Source of the DNA: Mycobacterium sp. D16Q13
GTDB lineage: Bacteria > Actinomycetota > Actinomycetes > Mycobacteriales > Mycobacteriaceae
Length of the DNA: 64,000 bases
Direction: 5' to 3'
NCBI RefSeq assembly: GCF_002013375.1
Contig: NZ_MAEW01000003.1
Coordinates: forward strand, 1 to 64,000
Below the pieces are notes generated by a model. It was not told where the DNA came from. It was given only the letters and a program-made list of their open reading frames with translations, and did not search any database. Position numbers and translations under genes: made by a program. Of this stretch, positions 63,635 to 64,000 are shown one piece after another. Each line of letters begins with the position of its first letter. The stretch's first letter is position 1.

Positions 63635-64000
63635 TAGCTCTTCTCCTTCTTGGCGCCGTAGCGGCTGCGAGCCTGCTTGCGGTTCTTGACTCCCTGGGTG
63701 TCCAGCGAGCCGCGGATGATCTTGTAGCGCACACCGGGGAGGTCCTTCACACGACCACCGCGCACGAGCACCATCGAGTGCTCCTGCAGGTTGTGACCCT
63801 CACCCGGGATGTAGGCGGTGACCTCCACCGCGCTGGTCAGCCGCACACGGGCCACCTTCCGCAGCGCCGAGTTCGGCTTCTTCGGGGTGGTGGTGTAGAC
63901 GCGGGTGCAAACGCCACGGCGCTGCGGGCTGCCCTTGAGGGCCGCAGTCTTCACCTTGGCGATCTTGTCCCGGCGACCCTTACGGACCAGCTGGTTGATG
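63634..64000 (-). CDS. rpsL: 30S ribosomal protein S12 (5' partial)
   Basis: The frame runs off the window end: the last three residues of the N-terminus (MPT) are missing, and the visible part begins [23 protein letters not shown]. Two lysines that mutate in streptomycin resistance are wild type: [13 protein letters not shown] (Lys43) and [12 protein letters not shown] (Lys88). An in-frame ATG-like start at 63954 is internal. Confidence 0.97.
   Translation of the reverse strand, partial: INQLVRKGRRDKIAKVKTAALKGSPQRRGVCTRVYTTTPKKPNSALRKVARVRLTSAVEVTAYIPGEGHNLQEHSMVLVRGGRVKDLPGVRYKIIRGSLDTQGVKNRKQARSRYGAKKEKS

Overview
The window is high-GC actinobacterial DNA and almost certainly mycobacterial. 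It carries the str, S10 and spc ribosomal protein clusters on the minus strand, a complete mycofactocin locus, two sites matching the KstR (cholesterol/lipid repressor) consensus, a cutinase-like protein and mycobacterial-type lipoproteins. Protein sequences and gene order fit a rapidly growing mycobacterium, and my best guess is the Mycobacteroides abscessus/chelonae group. Species assignment is inference. No tRNA, rRNA, transposase, integrase or CRISPR array was seen.

The translation backbone reads right to left. rpsL (cut by the window end), rpsG, fusA and tuf lie at 59.7-64 kb. The S10 segment (rpsJ-rplC-rplD-rplW-rplB-rpsS-rplV-rpsC-rplP-rpmC-rpsQ) lies at 28.0-33.4 kb. The spc segment is in three pieces: rplN-rplX-rplE-rpsN at 22.9-24.4 kb, rpsH-rplF-rplR-rpsE-rpmD-rplO at 13.4-16.0 kb, and secY-adk-map at 0.8-3.5 kb. 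Accessory genes fill the breaks. The restart points rplN and rpsH each have a promoter-like TACACT -10 box, and strong hairpins follow rpsQ, rpsN and rplO.

Fillers between the ribosomal blocks: 3.6-13.2 kb holds a secreted HAD phosphatase, a methyltransferase, an AI-2E family permease, sppA, two paralogous lipoproteins and an LLM-type flavin oxidoreductase. 16.3-22.8 kb holds two small exported proteins, gdhA, a membrane acyltransferase with an SGNH tail and an exported carboxylesterase. 24.6-28.0 kb holds an MHS-type transporter, a cutinase-like protein with a long low-complexity tail and a C-C-hydrolase-like enzyme behind a KstR-type operator.

The accessory block between rpsJ and tuf (33.7-59.6 kb) contains several modules. 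First is a pyridoxamine-phosphate-oxidase-like pseudogene with an internal deletion, then a DUF4442 protein and a cytochrome P450, and a thiolase-like protein. Next comes an ethanolamine operon (eat-eutB-eutC). The mycofactocin operon mftABCDEFG follows, with mftR divergent. After a ferredoxin-reductase-like flavoprotein comes an arginine/ornithine catabolic module (AsnC regulator, DDAH-like hydrolase, rocD, rocE, universal stress protein) matching the gene content I recall for M. tuberculosis Rv2319c-Rv2324. The block ends with a mycofactocin-coupled SDR behind a KstR-type operator, a SHOCT membrane protein, and two tandem MpaB-like oxygenases, each preceded by a copy of the same palindrome.

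The parts most worth following up are the oxygenase pair with its covarying operator, the KstR-type sites beside a mycofactocin-dependent dehydrogenase and a C-C hydrolase, and the fragmentation of the spc operon with local promoters.
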